Origin: Temnopleurus reevesii
Lineage: Eukaryota; Echinodermata; Echinoidea; Temnopleuroida; Temnopleuridae
DNA length: 64,000 nucleotides
Direction: 5' to 3'
Assembly: GCA_036244855.1 (NCBI GenBank)
Contig: BQKZ01000013.1
Span: forward strand, 248,735-312,734
Below the pieces are notes generated by a model. The model saw only the letters and a list, made by a program, of their open reading frames with translations, ran no database searches and was not told the origin of the DNA. Both the position numbers and the translations under genes were made by a program. Positions 50,011-62,383 of the stretch are shown here, one piece after another (position 1 is the stretch's first letter; each line of letters begins with the position of its first letter).

Positions 50011-53000
50011 TGTGTCTGAATTGTATTCATTAGTGTGATTTCAAAAAAAGAAATAATACTTGTAAGTTTGTACAAGTCAAATATTGTGGCCCCCTCAAAA
50101 TGAAAGAGACTTGAAGGAAATCAAACTTTCAAGTAACCTAGTTTACATGATATTTTCATTTGGGCCTTTCATTCAACTTAGTGACTGTAGTGACCAATTG
50201 CATCAAAACCTACCAGTAATCTCAGAATTGAAAAAAAAATGTATTATCTCTGGCATTAATTTTTATTTGCTTTTTTATTAATCAAATCAAAACTATGAAA
50301 ACATTTTGAAAATAAACATGACAATAATGGAACAGTCAATAACGGCATTAATTTTCTGATTCTCCCACTTGATTTTGATTCTTCCACTTGTTGGAAGGTT
50401 TTGAGATGGTCGGTTAAGGTTACACATACTTTTCATATCCTTTTCCTCAAAATATGGTTTACTAGAGCATGGGCCTGTAACATGAAACAGATACAATTAA
50501 TTTCCAATTACTCATATCTCTATGGCTCATTGTTTGCCATATATGTGCGATTAATATTCATCATTTAATTGCAGCTGCTATGTTAGAGGGCACATATGTG
50601 ATTTAATATTCCAAGATGAACTACAAAACAGAAGGTAGAGAATCACATACTATGATTTGAGAAACGTTTTCATTTAATTATGTTATTACATATGATTACC
50701 TGCATCTAGCAACTATACTATCGGGAACATTTTATTAGCCACTGGCCATCATATGAGAACAAAATGTGTTCTAGAAATGAAAACTTCATTTTCGTTGAAT
50801 TTAGAAACGGGGGAGTAATTGGCAATTTGGAAGAAACGAGTGTCGTTCATCATGGTATTGTTGTCCTCATAATTAGTATCCAATATCTTCATTTTGGTTT
50901 CTCCATTAACAAGTGAAAGGAACAGATATGTAGGATTGCATGTATGAATTACCCAAACAGAAATGTCTGCAAAATAGGTGTAAATTTTGGCATCTAAAAG
51001 CAGCTTGTGTGATTTTATATTTTTATGAAGAACATCCATTGGAGATTGAGTCTTCTTTGAATTGCAATTAAATAACAGGAATGTTTCATTTTTAAAGTGA
51101 AAAGAGAAAACAGTGCTATAATCTTTATACATGTATTAACTCATCAGAATATGTTGGTGTGTATACTCCCATACATGTGTGTGTGTGTGTGTTTTTCCGT
51201 GTGTACATGTGCATGTGATGTTTCATGTGCTACAACAAACACCTAGTATGTCGAACATGAACATGCAAGTATATCAGGAAGGTGTTTCATGAAGCTTGTA
51301 GCCCAAATCGGACAGTTACCATAGCAACTGTTGTAAATAGTGCTCTTTATCAAATCAAAATTCAGGATTGCATTGGATTAGATGGCTCCAACTATTGCTG
51401 CGTTGAGCTCTCTCTCAAACAGTTACTACACCAACACTGAACAGACCATGACAGTGCTTTTAAAAATAATAATAATAATAGATGCAATTTATCATTGAAT
51501 AAGAGTCATCAGCTCTGACAAGCCTCCTGAAACACCCTCCTGGTCATCATTCAAAACGGATTAAGCAACAAAAAGATGAATTAAATACCAATATGCTACA
51601 TTTGGAATACTTATGGTGAAAAATATGACAGGAAAAAAAGAAAATACAAATAAATGAATAAAAATATCCTATTTCTTTGTACGGAAAATTCCAGATTTCT
51701 CTCTTTGTATCTATTGTTATTGCTGAGCCTACTCTTCATAGTTTTTCTATCTTACTTGAATATTTGAGGAAAAATAAAAATTTTGTAGAGGGTAAACAAA
51801 ATTTGTGTACTCTCATTCACATAGTTTATCTCTGCAATCACATGAAAATCTAGTATTTTGAGTAGAATTTACATGGAATTAAAGCTCAAACATATAACAA
51901 TGGAGAGGAATGATTGAAATATTGGTAACACAGCATGGCTTGGTCAAAGCATTCCAAGATTGGACATGGTTTATAACCCTTCTTTCACTGACATGATTTT
52001 ACTTCGCCCTCCTCGAAAAATGGACAGTAATGCACTGGATAAGAAAGCTTTAAAGTTGTGCACCATGAAGGTTACCAATTCTCAAAGGCTCCTTGTGAAT
52101 GTGGATTGACAAGTTTAAATAGGTGAAGTTCTCCTCTCTCCTTTTCATCTTTAACAAGTTGATAACCCTTCTCGATGCACTTTCAAGCATTTATATCCCA
52201 TGCATTACTACCCAGATCTCAAAGTATTCCAAAACTTGAATTGTGACATCTTGCGTTGTCGAGATATGTCATTAAATCACTGGTTTCATTGTCTTATAAA
52301 TGAGATTTATAACAAGACTACATGTATTTGAAATTAATTAATTTATCATCAATGTTGTTTGAAAGTTACATCTCTTTATTCATCCTCGCCAAGACAACAT
52401 ACATAAGGTCTTTGAAAGATACTTTGTCATATACAAAACAATATACAATATTATAATCAGTAGAAACTATTCATAATTGGATTACTATGTCAGGAATCAT
52501 GCTATGCAGCGACCATGAAACTAGCAAAATAGCAACACTGTATTAGGAATTTCTAAACTTCTTTATAATTCATAAGCACAATATATGTCCTGAGAAAACC
52601 ATACACTTTTATACAGGAATGATATAAAATCTAATTCTCATTCTTAAACACTAAATATTGGTTGAATCATAAATGTATGAAAGACAAATATTATTATTTT
52701 ATGAATCACATGATTTTTGTTTTAATAAACACTCAACTTCAATTTAAGACACCAGAGGAAGGAGTATTCAAGTGTAAGAATCTGTTGACCATATGAATAT
52801 GATCTGATGGGGTGTGACGCAAGGTGTATATGATGGCTGATACACAATGAGTTTGGTGTACTTTGCTTTCTCTTCCACTGAGGTCCTCAACTCTCCTCTT
52901 AACTGAATCTGAAACTAACACATTTTGAAATGTATCATACCCTTGAATTTGGTGCTAATATCCAGTAGAACAAAACAAAAGGCATTACTAAGACTATAAT

Positions 53001-53319
53001 GAAGCACTCAACTACTAGGACGATAATCTTGAGTTGGCTTCCTATAAAATTCTACAAAAATATAACAATATCTGCATAGAGAAATGTCCACACTATTCAC
53101 AACATATAAACATCATCACTATCTGACAACACAGTCCCTACATAAACATACACTTTTCGTCACTACTAATCGCTTCCCTGCTAAAGTTGAAACCGAATGT
53201 TGCATAAAAATAAGCATATTCATTCCATGATAAAGTATCTATACAGTCCATTAATAAGAGTGTGTTTCATATTACTGCAAATAAATTGACATGTTGCTGA
53301 AGTGGCCTCATCAAAAGTT

Positions 53320-53490
53320 TGGTTGGTTATACAGAGAAATCTTGCTACATTGAGGTCCTCAGGACCAGAGAAATTACGTATTAATATTGAAACCTTGTTA
53401 TATCAGGGCCTAAATATGAAATATATAGCAGTGCAACCAGGTAAATTGACCCTTTTGGTGACAGCTTGTTATATCAGTGATCTGATGAGG
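53320..53490. repeat. Possible degraded relative of the TA-flanked MITE
   Basis: It contains acagagaaatcttgctacat, two ttgttatatcag words and atatatagcagtg in an arrangement like that of 40799-40977, but the ends no longer match well. Confidence 0.35.
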
Positions 53491-53649
53491 TGTGAGGTTT
53501 GGCTATATTTTGCATATCTCCACATACATTTCAAGGCACATATCCCCATACATACATTCTCTGTATTTGTTCACAGTTTATTTGTCTACAGAATATCTGT
53601 ACAAAGCAAAAATGAATCTTCAATGCTCGAACATTAATACTAAATCATC

Positions 53650-53684
53650 AAAAAAAAAAAAAAAAAAAAAAAATAAAAAAAAAT
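53650..53684. repeat. Poly-A tract
   Basis: More than 20 consecutive A, then t and more A, between the two genes. It may be the tail of an old retro-inserted sequence on the + strand, but no body is recognisable. Confidence 0.8.
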
Positions 53685-54368
53685 AGTACAAAATCTGTGA
53701 ATCGGATATATAAAATATAATTCATTAAAAACATAAAAAATAATCAACAACACAGAAAATATTCAAACAATTTGCAAGCTACAACCTAAATGACAGAAAT
53801 ACACAGTTAACTCCTGACACTGGGTGAACAAGCCACAAAAATGTTGACTCACAAATCATCCATCAATTTAACTTTGTTAATATCCAATCACAATAAATCA
53901 AAATCTAAGGTCGATAAATATATGGACAACAGTTTTACAAAAATGGCATTAGAATATTGCTCAAAGAGAGTGGAATACACCTTGCATGATGAGAATCATC
54001 AATCAACATGACATGAGAAAAATATTGCTGATCATCAACACTAAACTATTCATAAACAAAGTTATAATGTGTTCAAGTCTTTGGTAAACAAAACTTGGCA
54101 AACAAACCTGTAATTTCCCTTCAAAATCCATACATTCAACATTAGGAAAATGAAATTTCTGATTTACATATACTAGTAGTTAACAACGGGTATGTATTTC
54201 ACTTCCATGACTAAAGTGTGAGGTATTGTGCTCAATGTACTACCCCCTTACAAGCATTTCATTTCAGACTTAATCCCACTATTATTCAATTATCCTACTT
54301 AAAAATTACAAAAGATATAAAATATGATACAGAATAATTGCACATCTGGAGAATAATATAGTTTGTTA

Positions 54369-54446
54369 TCATTTCTTAGAAGCTAAATATTGATTGTAAC
54401 CATTGCAAGCATCCACCATCTTTGCCAGGAAACCAGGTATACCACT
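54369..54446 (-). CDS. PCTP: PCTP exon 6
   Basis: 78 bases including TGA, acceptor 'ttattacag'. It encodes SGIPGFLAKMVDACNGYNQY then LASKK, matching the C-terminal amphipathic helix (GVPNFLKDMARACQNYLKK in human). Confidence 0.95.
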   Translation of the reverse strand, partial: SGIPGFLAKMVDACNGYNQYLASKK

Positions 54447-57400
54447 CTGTAATAAGAAGACGAGGCAAATGATAGGAGAAAAATATTACACTTCAATCAA
54501 TCAATAATTTAACATGGACATGATAATAACAAGTTCAAGGATTTCTTACTTGTCCCTTTAAACTACATAAAGTATGCTAAATCCTATTCAACAATGAAAT
54601 ACATACATTTTGATTATGCCTGTGACAATTCCTAGCTTGAGATTAATTTTTATCTAACTTAATCTTTTTTGCCTAAATTTAGAGACAGCTTCAATCACCA
54701 AAGCCAATCAAAGCAAAAAAAAATGATAACAAACATTTGCTCTATGATCAATTATTATCTATATGAGCATTTTAAGCGGTGCATTTAATTCGCGTATTGT
54801 TTTCACTTCATTTCCTGTCATGCAATAATTTACTGTATTGCATGACAGAACAAATTCACCATGGGCTCCCATGTTTTATTTGCGTGCAATATTATGCCAT
54901 GTTTTACGGCTTCAATTTCACGCATGCGCAAAGCAGTGATCAGCTGTTGCGAGCTCTCTGCAGTGTGCAAAGCACTCTCACGGTTATCCCATAGGCTCTG
55001 ACCGACGATATCGCGCGAAATTTGTTTTGATTTTGTTCGCGATCAAAATGGCAGCGCTCAGGTCTTGTTTTGCTTCATTAACCGAGGACGATTTTGAGGA
55101 GATTCTACGCCGAAAAGACAGTGTTGAATAGTGTTGAATACAGTGTGGAATAGTACAGTGTGGAATTGTCTTGAACTACAGTGTTGAACTACAGTGTTGA
55201 ACTACAGTGTTGAACTACAGTGTTGAACTACAGTGTTGAACTACAGTTGAACTGCAGAGAATTGGATTGTTGGAGGGTACCGCACCATAGCCTACCGTGC
55301 ATTTACAAGACAGCGATTGAAACTGCACGAACTATGTGTCATAGAAGATCAGCCTTCTGGTACTTCTACCGGTAAGTAAAGATAATAATAATTATATTGG
55401 ATGGCTTTATTTCATGAAATACAGGGAATATTGCACAAGTTAGGGCCAATATTGCACTCATCTTCGATTCGTGCAATATTGCCCTAACTCGTGCAATATT
55501 CCCTGGTATTCCATTCATTGCCATCCAATATTATATAATTATTTAATGAACAAATTGAGAAACCAGGATTAAATTCTCAGTACTACAGGTATATTGTCAA
55601 AACATTTTTCAGACTAGGCAATGTAATATAGTGGGTTTTTTTAATTTCTTGATTAATTTTTATCTTCATAGATTTTTTTTTAAACTTTTTTTTTATCCTC
55701 TGTTACTCGTACAGGGGGTCTTCATACCCAAATCAAGAATAATGAGCAAATAATAAAACTTTGAAAAGGGGCAACATGACTGAGAAACTAAGGTAAAAGT
55801 CTAGATAGATAACAGTGGAAACCCAGTATAACAAGGTAAGGTGATTGGGACCATCAAAAATATTTTGATATAGCAATAATCTCTTTATAGCAGTGTTAAA
55901 AACAATAAGCTATTAAGAGCTGGGACCAGATTTTTTACCTCTTCATATCACATACTTCGTTATATCAGATCTCTTTTTAGTTTCCACTGTACCTGTAGAC
56001 CAGACACTGTTTTGTTTATGTTCGGGTTTTTTTTTTTTTTTACAGAGTATAGAAACAATATTGTACCTGTCATTGTGAAAATATTGAATGAAATGATAGG
56101 ACACCTTACCTTTGCAGCCCAATTGATAAGCCACGTAGGAATCATCCCCCTTGGGTTGTCATAGTAGTGCATGAATGCTGTAAACAAAATATGAAAATGG
56201 GTTATGTCACTGCAACTCGATAATGAATTCATCAAATATCATCACTTTGCCAGTATAAAATCATTTATAAACTTTCTTTGCAATAACTAGATAGAGTTGA
56301 AACCTCCAGTAACAGCTGAAGCATCAAACTACAATTATTTAATGTGACTTTCTACAAATGACATTGAATGATTTTGAAATTCACTCTGTCTTCTACCTAT
56401 TTCTGCTTCAATATCACCAAAACTGAATTTTGGTGTGAGTGTGTACATACAAATTAAGTCATTTAAGTTTGAACAAAGTCTATTTAACCTGTGAGAACCG
56501 AGTAGAATCACTCACCCTTAGTGCCTTCACCATCTGATGTAATGATCATACTCTGGATGAAGTCATCAACCCGTACAACACCAGATTTCTCTTTCTTGGA
56601 CTTGAATTCAGCACTCCTGCCAAGACAGACATATATGTGCTTCCCATTCCTGTCAAACTCTCTGCACTCTCTGCAAAATACATACTGAACAAAAAATGAA
56701 ACAAATAAACCAAGAGAGATGTCAATATCATTAATGACAAATAAAAAGTTGTGTGAGAGAAAATAAGATATGACTCACTAAAAAGGATTGAACTTGAAGA
56801 TGAACAACTCTACCTGAATTTAGTATTTTATGTGAAAATTTATATGCCCAAAGAATGAGGAAAATTTACATTAACTTTTCTTCATCTCAACCTATTTTTA
56901 TGCAACAATTACAAAATGATGTAATATCTTGCATGCTTCCTTAGATTAAATTCTGAGAGTACAGTGCAAGTCAGCTTTCTGCTTCATGTTATCCCTATTA
57001 AAGCACAGAACAATATGATCCTATGATCCCATTGTCCTAGCGTTTATAGTGAATAAGATGGACCCAACCCTCTATCCTTAACTAGAGTGATACATTCATT
57101 GAGCAATGGATATACAGCAAACTTTTTCACCACAAAATGTTTTAGCCTTGTCAATTAACATTCTAAAAAAACACAAACACTATAAAGCTCACCAAATCCT
57201 ACTTTGATCTCATTAAACATTTGTGAGACTTTTGATATCAAATTGACTTTAAATTAAAAACAATTCTTCTTACATCTCTATTTGAAAGAGGAAATGGGAA
57301 AGCCACTCGCCAGTAGACACCTTGCTTGCCATCCTCCTCAAACTGGTATAAATCTGAGAAGGGAAAGGGAAATACAACAAATGAAATTAAAAGTGACCTT

Positions 57401-59348
57401 TACTGTAAATTTCACATATTTTTATCATTGAAATATGTCATTCATTTTTTTTCTTACATACACTTTCATAGCTTCTAACGCAGAATAAGTAACTTAATTA
57501 GCATGTCCAATACACTTATGGTTCCCATTGAGAGGGATGAGATGAACAAAGATAATACATCTTCATGCAAATAACTTCTGTCTGCAATTCTACCTATTTG
57601 GCAAACATGTAGTAGGCATGGTTACAGACAGAGTCGTGTCACCAATGCTGCAAGTAAGTTTACTAAAATACAAAAGCAGGAGTACTGGATGGATATAAAG
57701 AACCCAAAATATAGCAACAAATAAACTACACCAAAATATCCTTGAGATGTGTTATAATTCTTGTAATTATTGCTGTGAACTATAATATGGTTCTATGTAT
57801 GCTGGTTTTCAAAAATTGTTTGTGAACTGTACAGGTAAATTGTCATCTTTTTACCCAGACATCACATTATTATAAAAAAATAATTACTTTTGCCGGACAT
57901 TGGTCCTACCCGTACCTTTCACATATGCATCCCATTTCTTCCTGTACACCAAGTCTGTATAGACAGCAAAGCATATATCTGCTGCTACATTGATACCACC
58001 AAACGTCTTGTAATCATATAATCCAGAGATCTGTAGCCATAGAAGGAATAACAAAATCATACTAGATTTACTCACACTACTCTGGTTTGAAATACCAGTC
58101 AATCATTGGGGACAAAATATATGCTCAAGCTTTATTATCATCACTGTCTTCTTTTTTTATCTGCAAATGCAAGTAGCAGATTAGCTGCTTATCATGTAAA
58201 ATATTGCTCCTCCTTTACAGTCTCAAAACAGACAAAGATTGAGGATAGGGTTTTTTCCTTGTTATTTCTCGTTGTTGTCATTTTGGCAGAAGAAATCGCT
58301 TCATTACCTTTACCTTGCAACGCCTGGATGCGCAAGAGCAAAAAATTGCAATAGATCTACAACTTTTTTTCATTTCATGATGCTGGCAAGTATGTATAAG
58401 CCTACTTCTGGAAACATGGCAAACATTACTACATATAGATAGTATGCCTCAGAATATACTAAACTTTTCTGTTGATTTGAGTGTTTTTTACCTGTCAAAT
58501 AAACAGTATATACACACAATTATATAGAAAAGGCTAAACAAGGAGGTGGAAAGAAAGAAAGAACAGGGTCCTGTTTTTTCTTTCTCTCCACTTCCTTGTT
58601 TAGCTTTTTACTTGTGTGTTCACTTCATTTCCTTGTCATTTTGCTTATGATGAATATTCTGCTAGGATCGATAGCTCAAGCTCTTTACTTCATTTTACTC
58701 TACAGCTCTCCAAGATAAGCAGTTTCAGCAGTTCTTGTTATTTAGATAAAAGTGTAGAATGAAAGCCCATGTCCTTGTAGAGCAATAGGCCCTTAGCGTA
58801 TTACAGGGTGTTACTAGAAAGTTAAAATTAATCAGAATTTGCAACTGATTGGCGAGCGCCAGTGAAAGATCACTGCTTCATGTGCGTCTCATTAAAAAGG
58901 GCAGACCTGTCATGTGTCACAATTAACAGACAATTTAATGAAACCCTTATTTAGTGTTTGTGATCTACAGCATAGGCCTATTTGTAATTTTTTGACAAAT
59001 ACGATTTTGGGGTGTAGGTGTTAATTTTTGCTTTCTGCCAAAGTTTCTGGTTTTGACCATTATTTCTACACATATGAATGCATATATTACAAAGTGGAAA
59101 TATTGAAAAAAGACATCTTCGCAATGTCACTCAGCAAATAAGAATGAATTGATTCATGTTCCACCCATACATTAAATGAAACACACGGGACAGAGGAGGT
59201 AACTTTGCGATTGACATCCTTTCATATTCACCTGATTATATCTTCTGTATACTTTAACTCCTGTAGATTCTGTAAAGAACTCATATTCTGCCACATCTGG
59301 ATTATCCAACTCATTCAAATATTTATCGAATTCCTCATCTGTAAACAT
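54369..59348 (-). CDS. PCTP: Phosphatidylcholine transfer protein (STARD2), whole gene, 6 exons
   Basis: Six exons join to 627 bases, giving 208 residues (human PCTP is 214, also in six exons). The whole protein is a START domain, a soluble lipid-binding fold that moves phosphatidylcholine between membranes. Key matches are VYRKKWDAYVKDLYQ with R69 and D73 (equivalent to choline-headgroup-contact residues R78 and D82 in human), VYWRVAFPFPLSNRDYV, the KEKSGVVRVDDF strand, and YYDNPRGMIPTWLINWAAK with the C-terminal lid helix FLAKMVDACNGY. All splice sites are GT-AG and all phases agree. The gene is tail-to-tail with PRUNE2. STARD7 and STARD10 are alternatives; length and motifs favour PCTP. 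Confidence 0.94.
54920..55540 (+). mobile_element. Dispersed repeat, longer copy with exon-like ORF
   Basis: It lies in PCTP intron 5, in the opposite orientation to PCTP. A CpG-rich left part leads to an ATG at 55048 reading MAALRSCFASLTEDDFEEIL, stopped soon after where a tandem repeat begins. Beyond the repeat an open stretch reads RAFTRQRLKLHELCVIEDQ and ends at a consensus donor CCG|GTAAGT. A shorter copy is at 1160-1400. The N-terminal string resembles starts of Crypton-type (DUF3504) tyrosine recombinases, but that is a weak recollection. Confidence 0.5.
55128..55255 (+). repeat. 13-bp minisatellite (tgttgaactacag)
   Basis: About five clean copies of the unit are preceded by degenerate versions (gtgttgaata, cagtgtggaa). 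The array sits within the longer dispersed repeat and introduces stops into its ORF. Confidence 0.85.
55813..55989. mobile_element. TA-flanked MITE (Tc1/mariner-pogo type), copy 2
   Basis: It has the same ends and interior as 40799-40977 ('gggaccatcaaaa', 'attaagagctgggaccagat'), with substitutions and small indels. It lies in PCTP intron 5. The right TA is present; the left flank reads aa. Confidence 0.75.
56110..56177 (-). CDS. PCTP: PCTP exon 5
   Basis: 68 bases, acceptor 'tgtttacag', donor AAG|GTAAGG, phase 1 to 0. It encodes FMHYYDNPRGMIPTWLINWA, close to the FMYYFDNPGGQIPSWLINWA of vertebrates. Confidence 0.96.
56516..56684 (-). CDS. PCTP: PCTP exon 4
   Basis: 169 bases, acceptor 'ttttgttcag', donor AAGG|GTGAGT, phase 0 to 1. 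It encodes YVFCRECREFDRNGKHIYVC, then EKSGVVRVDDFIQSMIITSD. A second AG 18-20 bases into the exon would put a stop in frame, so the upstream acceptor is preferred. Confidence 0.94.
57274..57353 (-). CDS. PCTP: PCTP exon 3
   Basis: 80 bases, acceptor 'cttctcag', donor GAT|GTAAGA, phase 1 to 0. It encodes DLYQFEEDGKQGVYWRVAF then PFPLSNRD, matching VYWEVKYPFPMSNRD of human PCTP. Confidence 0.95.
57916..58030 (-). CDS. PCTP: PCTP exon 2
   Basis: 115 bases, acceptor 'atggctacag', donor AAAG|GTACGG, phase 0 to 1. It encodes ISGLYDYKTFGGINVAADIC and VYRKKWDAYVK, including the headgroup-contacting Arg and Asp. Confidence 0.95.
58533..58604. repeat. Long inverted repeat (hairpin) in PCTP intron 1
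   Basis: The arm ggctaaacaagga-ggtgga and an agaaagaaag stretch are mirrored by ctttctctccacttccttgt and ttagc. The arms are about 34 bases with almost no loop. Confidence 0.8.
59232..59348 (-). CDS. PCTP: PCTP exon 1
   Basis: The ATG at 59346-59348 starts MFTDEEFDKYLNELDNPD and the exon runs to AATCAG|GTGAAT, 39 codons, phase 0. The start is chosen because upstream sequence becomes GC-rich and non-coding and the length matches the family. Confidence 0.9.
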
Positions 59349-59560
59349 TTTGTATGACGATTCTTGCCGGCAAGACTACACACTGTGCCTGCGGTTAGGC
59401 TGCGGATATCCCTGTAGCGGTGTTGGGCCTGGGTGTGGCGCTCGCGGGCTCTTCGGCGGGTGTGTTGGCATTGATGACTGTACGATCGTTAACGTTCCGA
59501 TGTACTCGTCTCGCTGTGCGGTGGCATGATCATCTTTCTCGGAGGTGGGAGTGGCTCTTT
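59349..59560 (-). promoter_or_regulatory. PCTP: Likely PCTP promoter / 5' UTR
   Basis: The 200 bases upstream of the PCTP ATG are clearly richer in G, C and CpG than the surrounding AT-rich sequence. No TATA box is evident. This is typical of a broad housekeeping promoter. The transcription start cannot be fixed from sequence. Confidence 0.4.
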
Positions 59561-61321
59561 CATTTTTTCAGTATCTCGTTGGCATGGAAATCTCAGAGTT
59601 GGTAGGGTTGTTTTTTTTTGTTTTTTCGGAGAGGGAGCATTTTCTCCCATAACTTTACTTACTCCCCTGACTACCGCTCGGTTTTCTTCTTTCTTTCCTT
59701 TAATCTGTTTTGTTCTCTTCTTGAATACCTTTATTTCTCTTCTGGTTATAGTTTAAGAATAAGGTTTTCGATTTAGTGCTTCCCCAGGCCAATCTTCCAC
59801 TCACATGCTTATGTTAGCCAATCCTAGATTCGCCCCTGCACATATCTTGGTTATTATATTTCCATTTCAGTACTTTGTTCAAAATAGAAACAGGTCTTAT
59901 GATATAAAAAAATAAGTAGTTCCCTTTTTTCCCCAATGACCCATAATTAGGTTGGAAACTTGATTAGTTTACGGTATTATCATGATATATTGCAAGTAAA
60001 TCTTTAAAAATGCAAAATCAATTTGCTACATATTCTGAGTGATCTGTAATCATTCACAAAACAATAAATAGCCCCCTCTGCCCCCTCTTTAAAAAAAAAT
60101 AATCAGTAGCAACAGGGGCAGCCAGTGCATCATGAACAAATACTCTCTGACATCGTTGGCTCGACTATATACCAAAAGTGCATGGTTTCGCATCTGGCTA
60201 TTGTGACGTAATCTTGATGCATGGAGATATATTGCACGTGCCCTTGGAAAACTACAGCTCGCTCTATCAAAACAAAGGAAGCGAAAACTAATATTAAAAA
60301 AAAGGGAAAGAGAAGAAGTCTGAGCTATGAATCAAGTAACTTCAACAAAAAAGGCAACTAATTACTGATATACAGACCCATTCTGCATCGTAAGTATAAC
60401 ATCAGGCTCTCTTTTTCTGTCTGTCCCTCTCTCTCCAATACAGGAGATTTTGGTAGAACATCACAACCTTCATTCCTCTGGCAAGGTGAATTTGTTCGTA
60501 GCATAAATGATCTTTCGTGAGTGTGTGTGGGGTTTTTTTTGGGGGGGGGGGGGGGGGGGGTATGTGTCCATTTCTGCTCCGAAATGAATTGCCATCGGTT
60601 TAACATTTAGGCAAAGGATATTTTCATGGATTACTTAAAAACAAACAAGAAAAAACACTCTTCGTTTTAAATGTACATCGCTTCTAGCCAATTTTCTTTA
60701 GAATTGGCAGGTTTTTTTTTCATTGCCTCTCAATTAAGGGCCAGAATAAGGAAAAACACGTTCGTTATAAAAAGGATCGCTTATATTCAACAACATATCC
60801 GTAAAATTCCATTATTATTTTCGTCAATTTAAACTATTTCCATGTTTTTGTTTTGTGTTTTGTTTTTTGGGTTTTGGGTTTTTATTTGGGTTTTTTTTAA
60901 TTTTTTTACCGAATTTCAATAATTTTTACATAAAGATTAGCTAAGTGTAAGACTTGTTTGCCAGTCCCACCGGCTGAGCACCCATAACCGTTAATCCACT
61001 AAATTTGATTCCTTTGATGTAAAAAAAAATTATGTCTCAATGAATAGCGGTCAAACATTATGTAATATTAACAACACGCACCTTTACTTGCATATTTAAT
61101 TTCACTCTGTTGAAAGTCCGGATCCTCCTTTCGCTGAGCTGAGGTGGCGAAATTGTTTGAAAGCCCAAAGGCCTGTAAGTAGAGAGATGGGTTTTAAAAA
61201 AGAATAACACTATTGTTATCAAACTGTTAGGAGCTTGACATTCAGCTGAGGTTTTTTAAATTGTCAAAATCGCAGATTTTATTTGTTTTCTTTTCTTTCT
61301 TCCCCATATTCTTTGACTCAG

Positions 61322-61459
61322 ACAATTCAAATCGGTGATGATGCCGGACCCTAATCCAGCTGGACCAATAAACAGTGATGAGCATAGTGACCATGGGCCT
61401 ACAGGAGGCCACTATGAAAACAATGGCCCGGGTCATCCCCTTCATGGATTCGCTGTGAG
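61322..61459 (+). CDS. Unassigned probable coding exon
   Basis: A pyrimidine-rich acceptor ending 'tttgactcag' and a donor GTGAG|GTATAT bound 138 bases. They are open in a phase-2-to-2 frame reading QFKSVMMPDPNPAGPINSDE then HSDHGPTGGHYENNGPGHPL. Base composition is distinctly higher in G and C than its flanks. The protein is not recognised. The opposite strand is also open, with hydrophobic residues, but its splice signals are weaker. Other exons would lie to the right, perhaps in the gap at 61756-62383 or outside the window. Confidence 0.4.
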
Positions 61460-61755
61460 GTATATGTCTATTGCTAGTATCCCCGTTGAGCTGCATGATT
61501 AAAATGACATTTCACTTTTACATCAAATGATGCAAAATTAATTGAAAGTTTCATATAAAAATCAAACACACAGTCTAAAATAAATAAAAACGAATAAAAA
61601 ACTTTGTAATTAAAAGACAAGAGTTTGCTCATTTTATAAGCTGCTTTTATCAACTATTTCATTAAAGTAAAGTGGGTCATGGGACAATATCCATACGCCG
61701 TGTATTGAACTCACAGAAATCGGAAGAGATTTGAACTGTGCGGACACAACAGTAC

Positions 61756-62383
61756 NNNNNNNNNNNNNNNNNNNNNNNNNNNNNNNNNNNNNNNNNNNNN
61801 NNNNNNNNNNNNNNNNNNNNNNNNNNNNNNNNNNNNNNNNNNNNNNNNNNNNNNNNNNNNNNNNNNNNNNNNNNNNNNNNNNNNNNNNNNNNNNNNNNNN
61901 NNNNNNNNNNNNNNNNNNNNNNNNNNNNNNNNNNNNNNNNNNNNNNNNNNNNNNNNNNNNNNNNNNNNNNNNNNNNNNNNNNNNNNNNNNNNNNNNNNNN
62001 NNNNNNNNNNNNNNNNNNNNNNNNNNNNNNNNNNNNNNNNNNNNNNNNNNNNNNNNNNNNNNNNNNNNNNNNNNNNNNNNNNNNNNNNNNNNNNNNNNNN
62101 NNNNNNNNNNNNNNNNNNNNNNNNNNNNNNNNNNNNNNNNNNNNNNNNNNNNNNNNNNNNNNNNNNNNNNNNNNNNNNNNNNNNNNNNNNNNNNNNNNNN
62201 NNNNNNNNNNNNNNNNNNNNNNNNNNNNNNNNNNNNNNNNNNNNNNNNNNNNNNNNNNNNNNNNNNNNNNNNNNNNNNNNNNNNNNNNNNNNNNNNNNNN
62301 NNNNNNNNNNNNNNNNNNNNNNNNNNNNNNNNNNNNNNNNNNNNNNNNNNNNNNNNNNNNNNNNNNNNNNNNNNNNNNNNNNN
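61756..62383. other. Assembly gap (628 N)
   Basis: A run of N whose right edge is a poly-A tract. It could hide an exon next to the probable exon at 61322-61459. Confidence 1.

Larger units (their letters stand above)
50011..54368. other. Intergenic and probable PCTP 3' UTR
   Basis: No gene is seen. On the - strand an AATAAAGAG signal near 52375-52380 could end a long PCTP 3' UTR. The region also has the degraded repeat at 53320 and the poly-A tract. Confidence 0.5.

Noticed and set aside
61100..61174. Possible exon, open on both strands with GTAAGT (+) or TTACAG (-) at one edge
   Set aside because: The + strand version cannot join the 61322 exon in frame, and the - strand version has only a modest donor and no partner exon. 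Strand cannot be decided.
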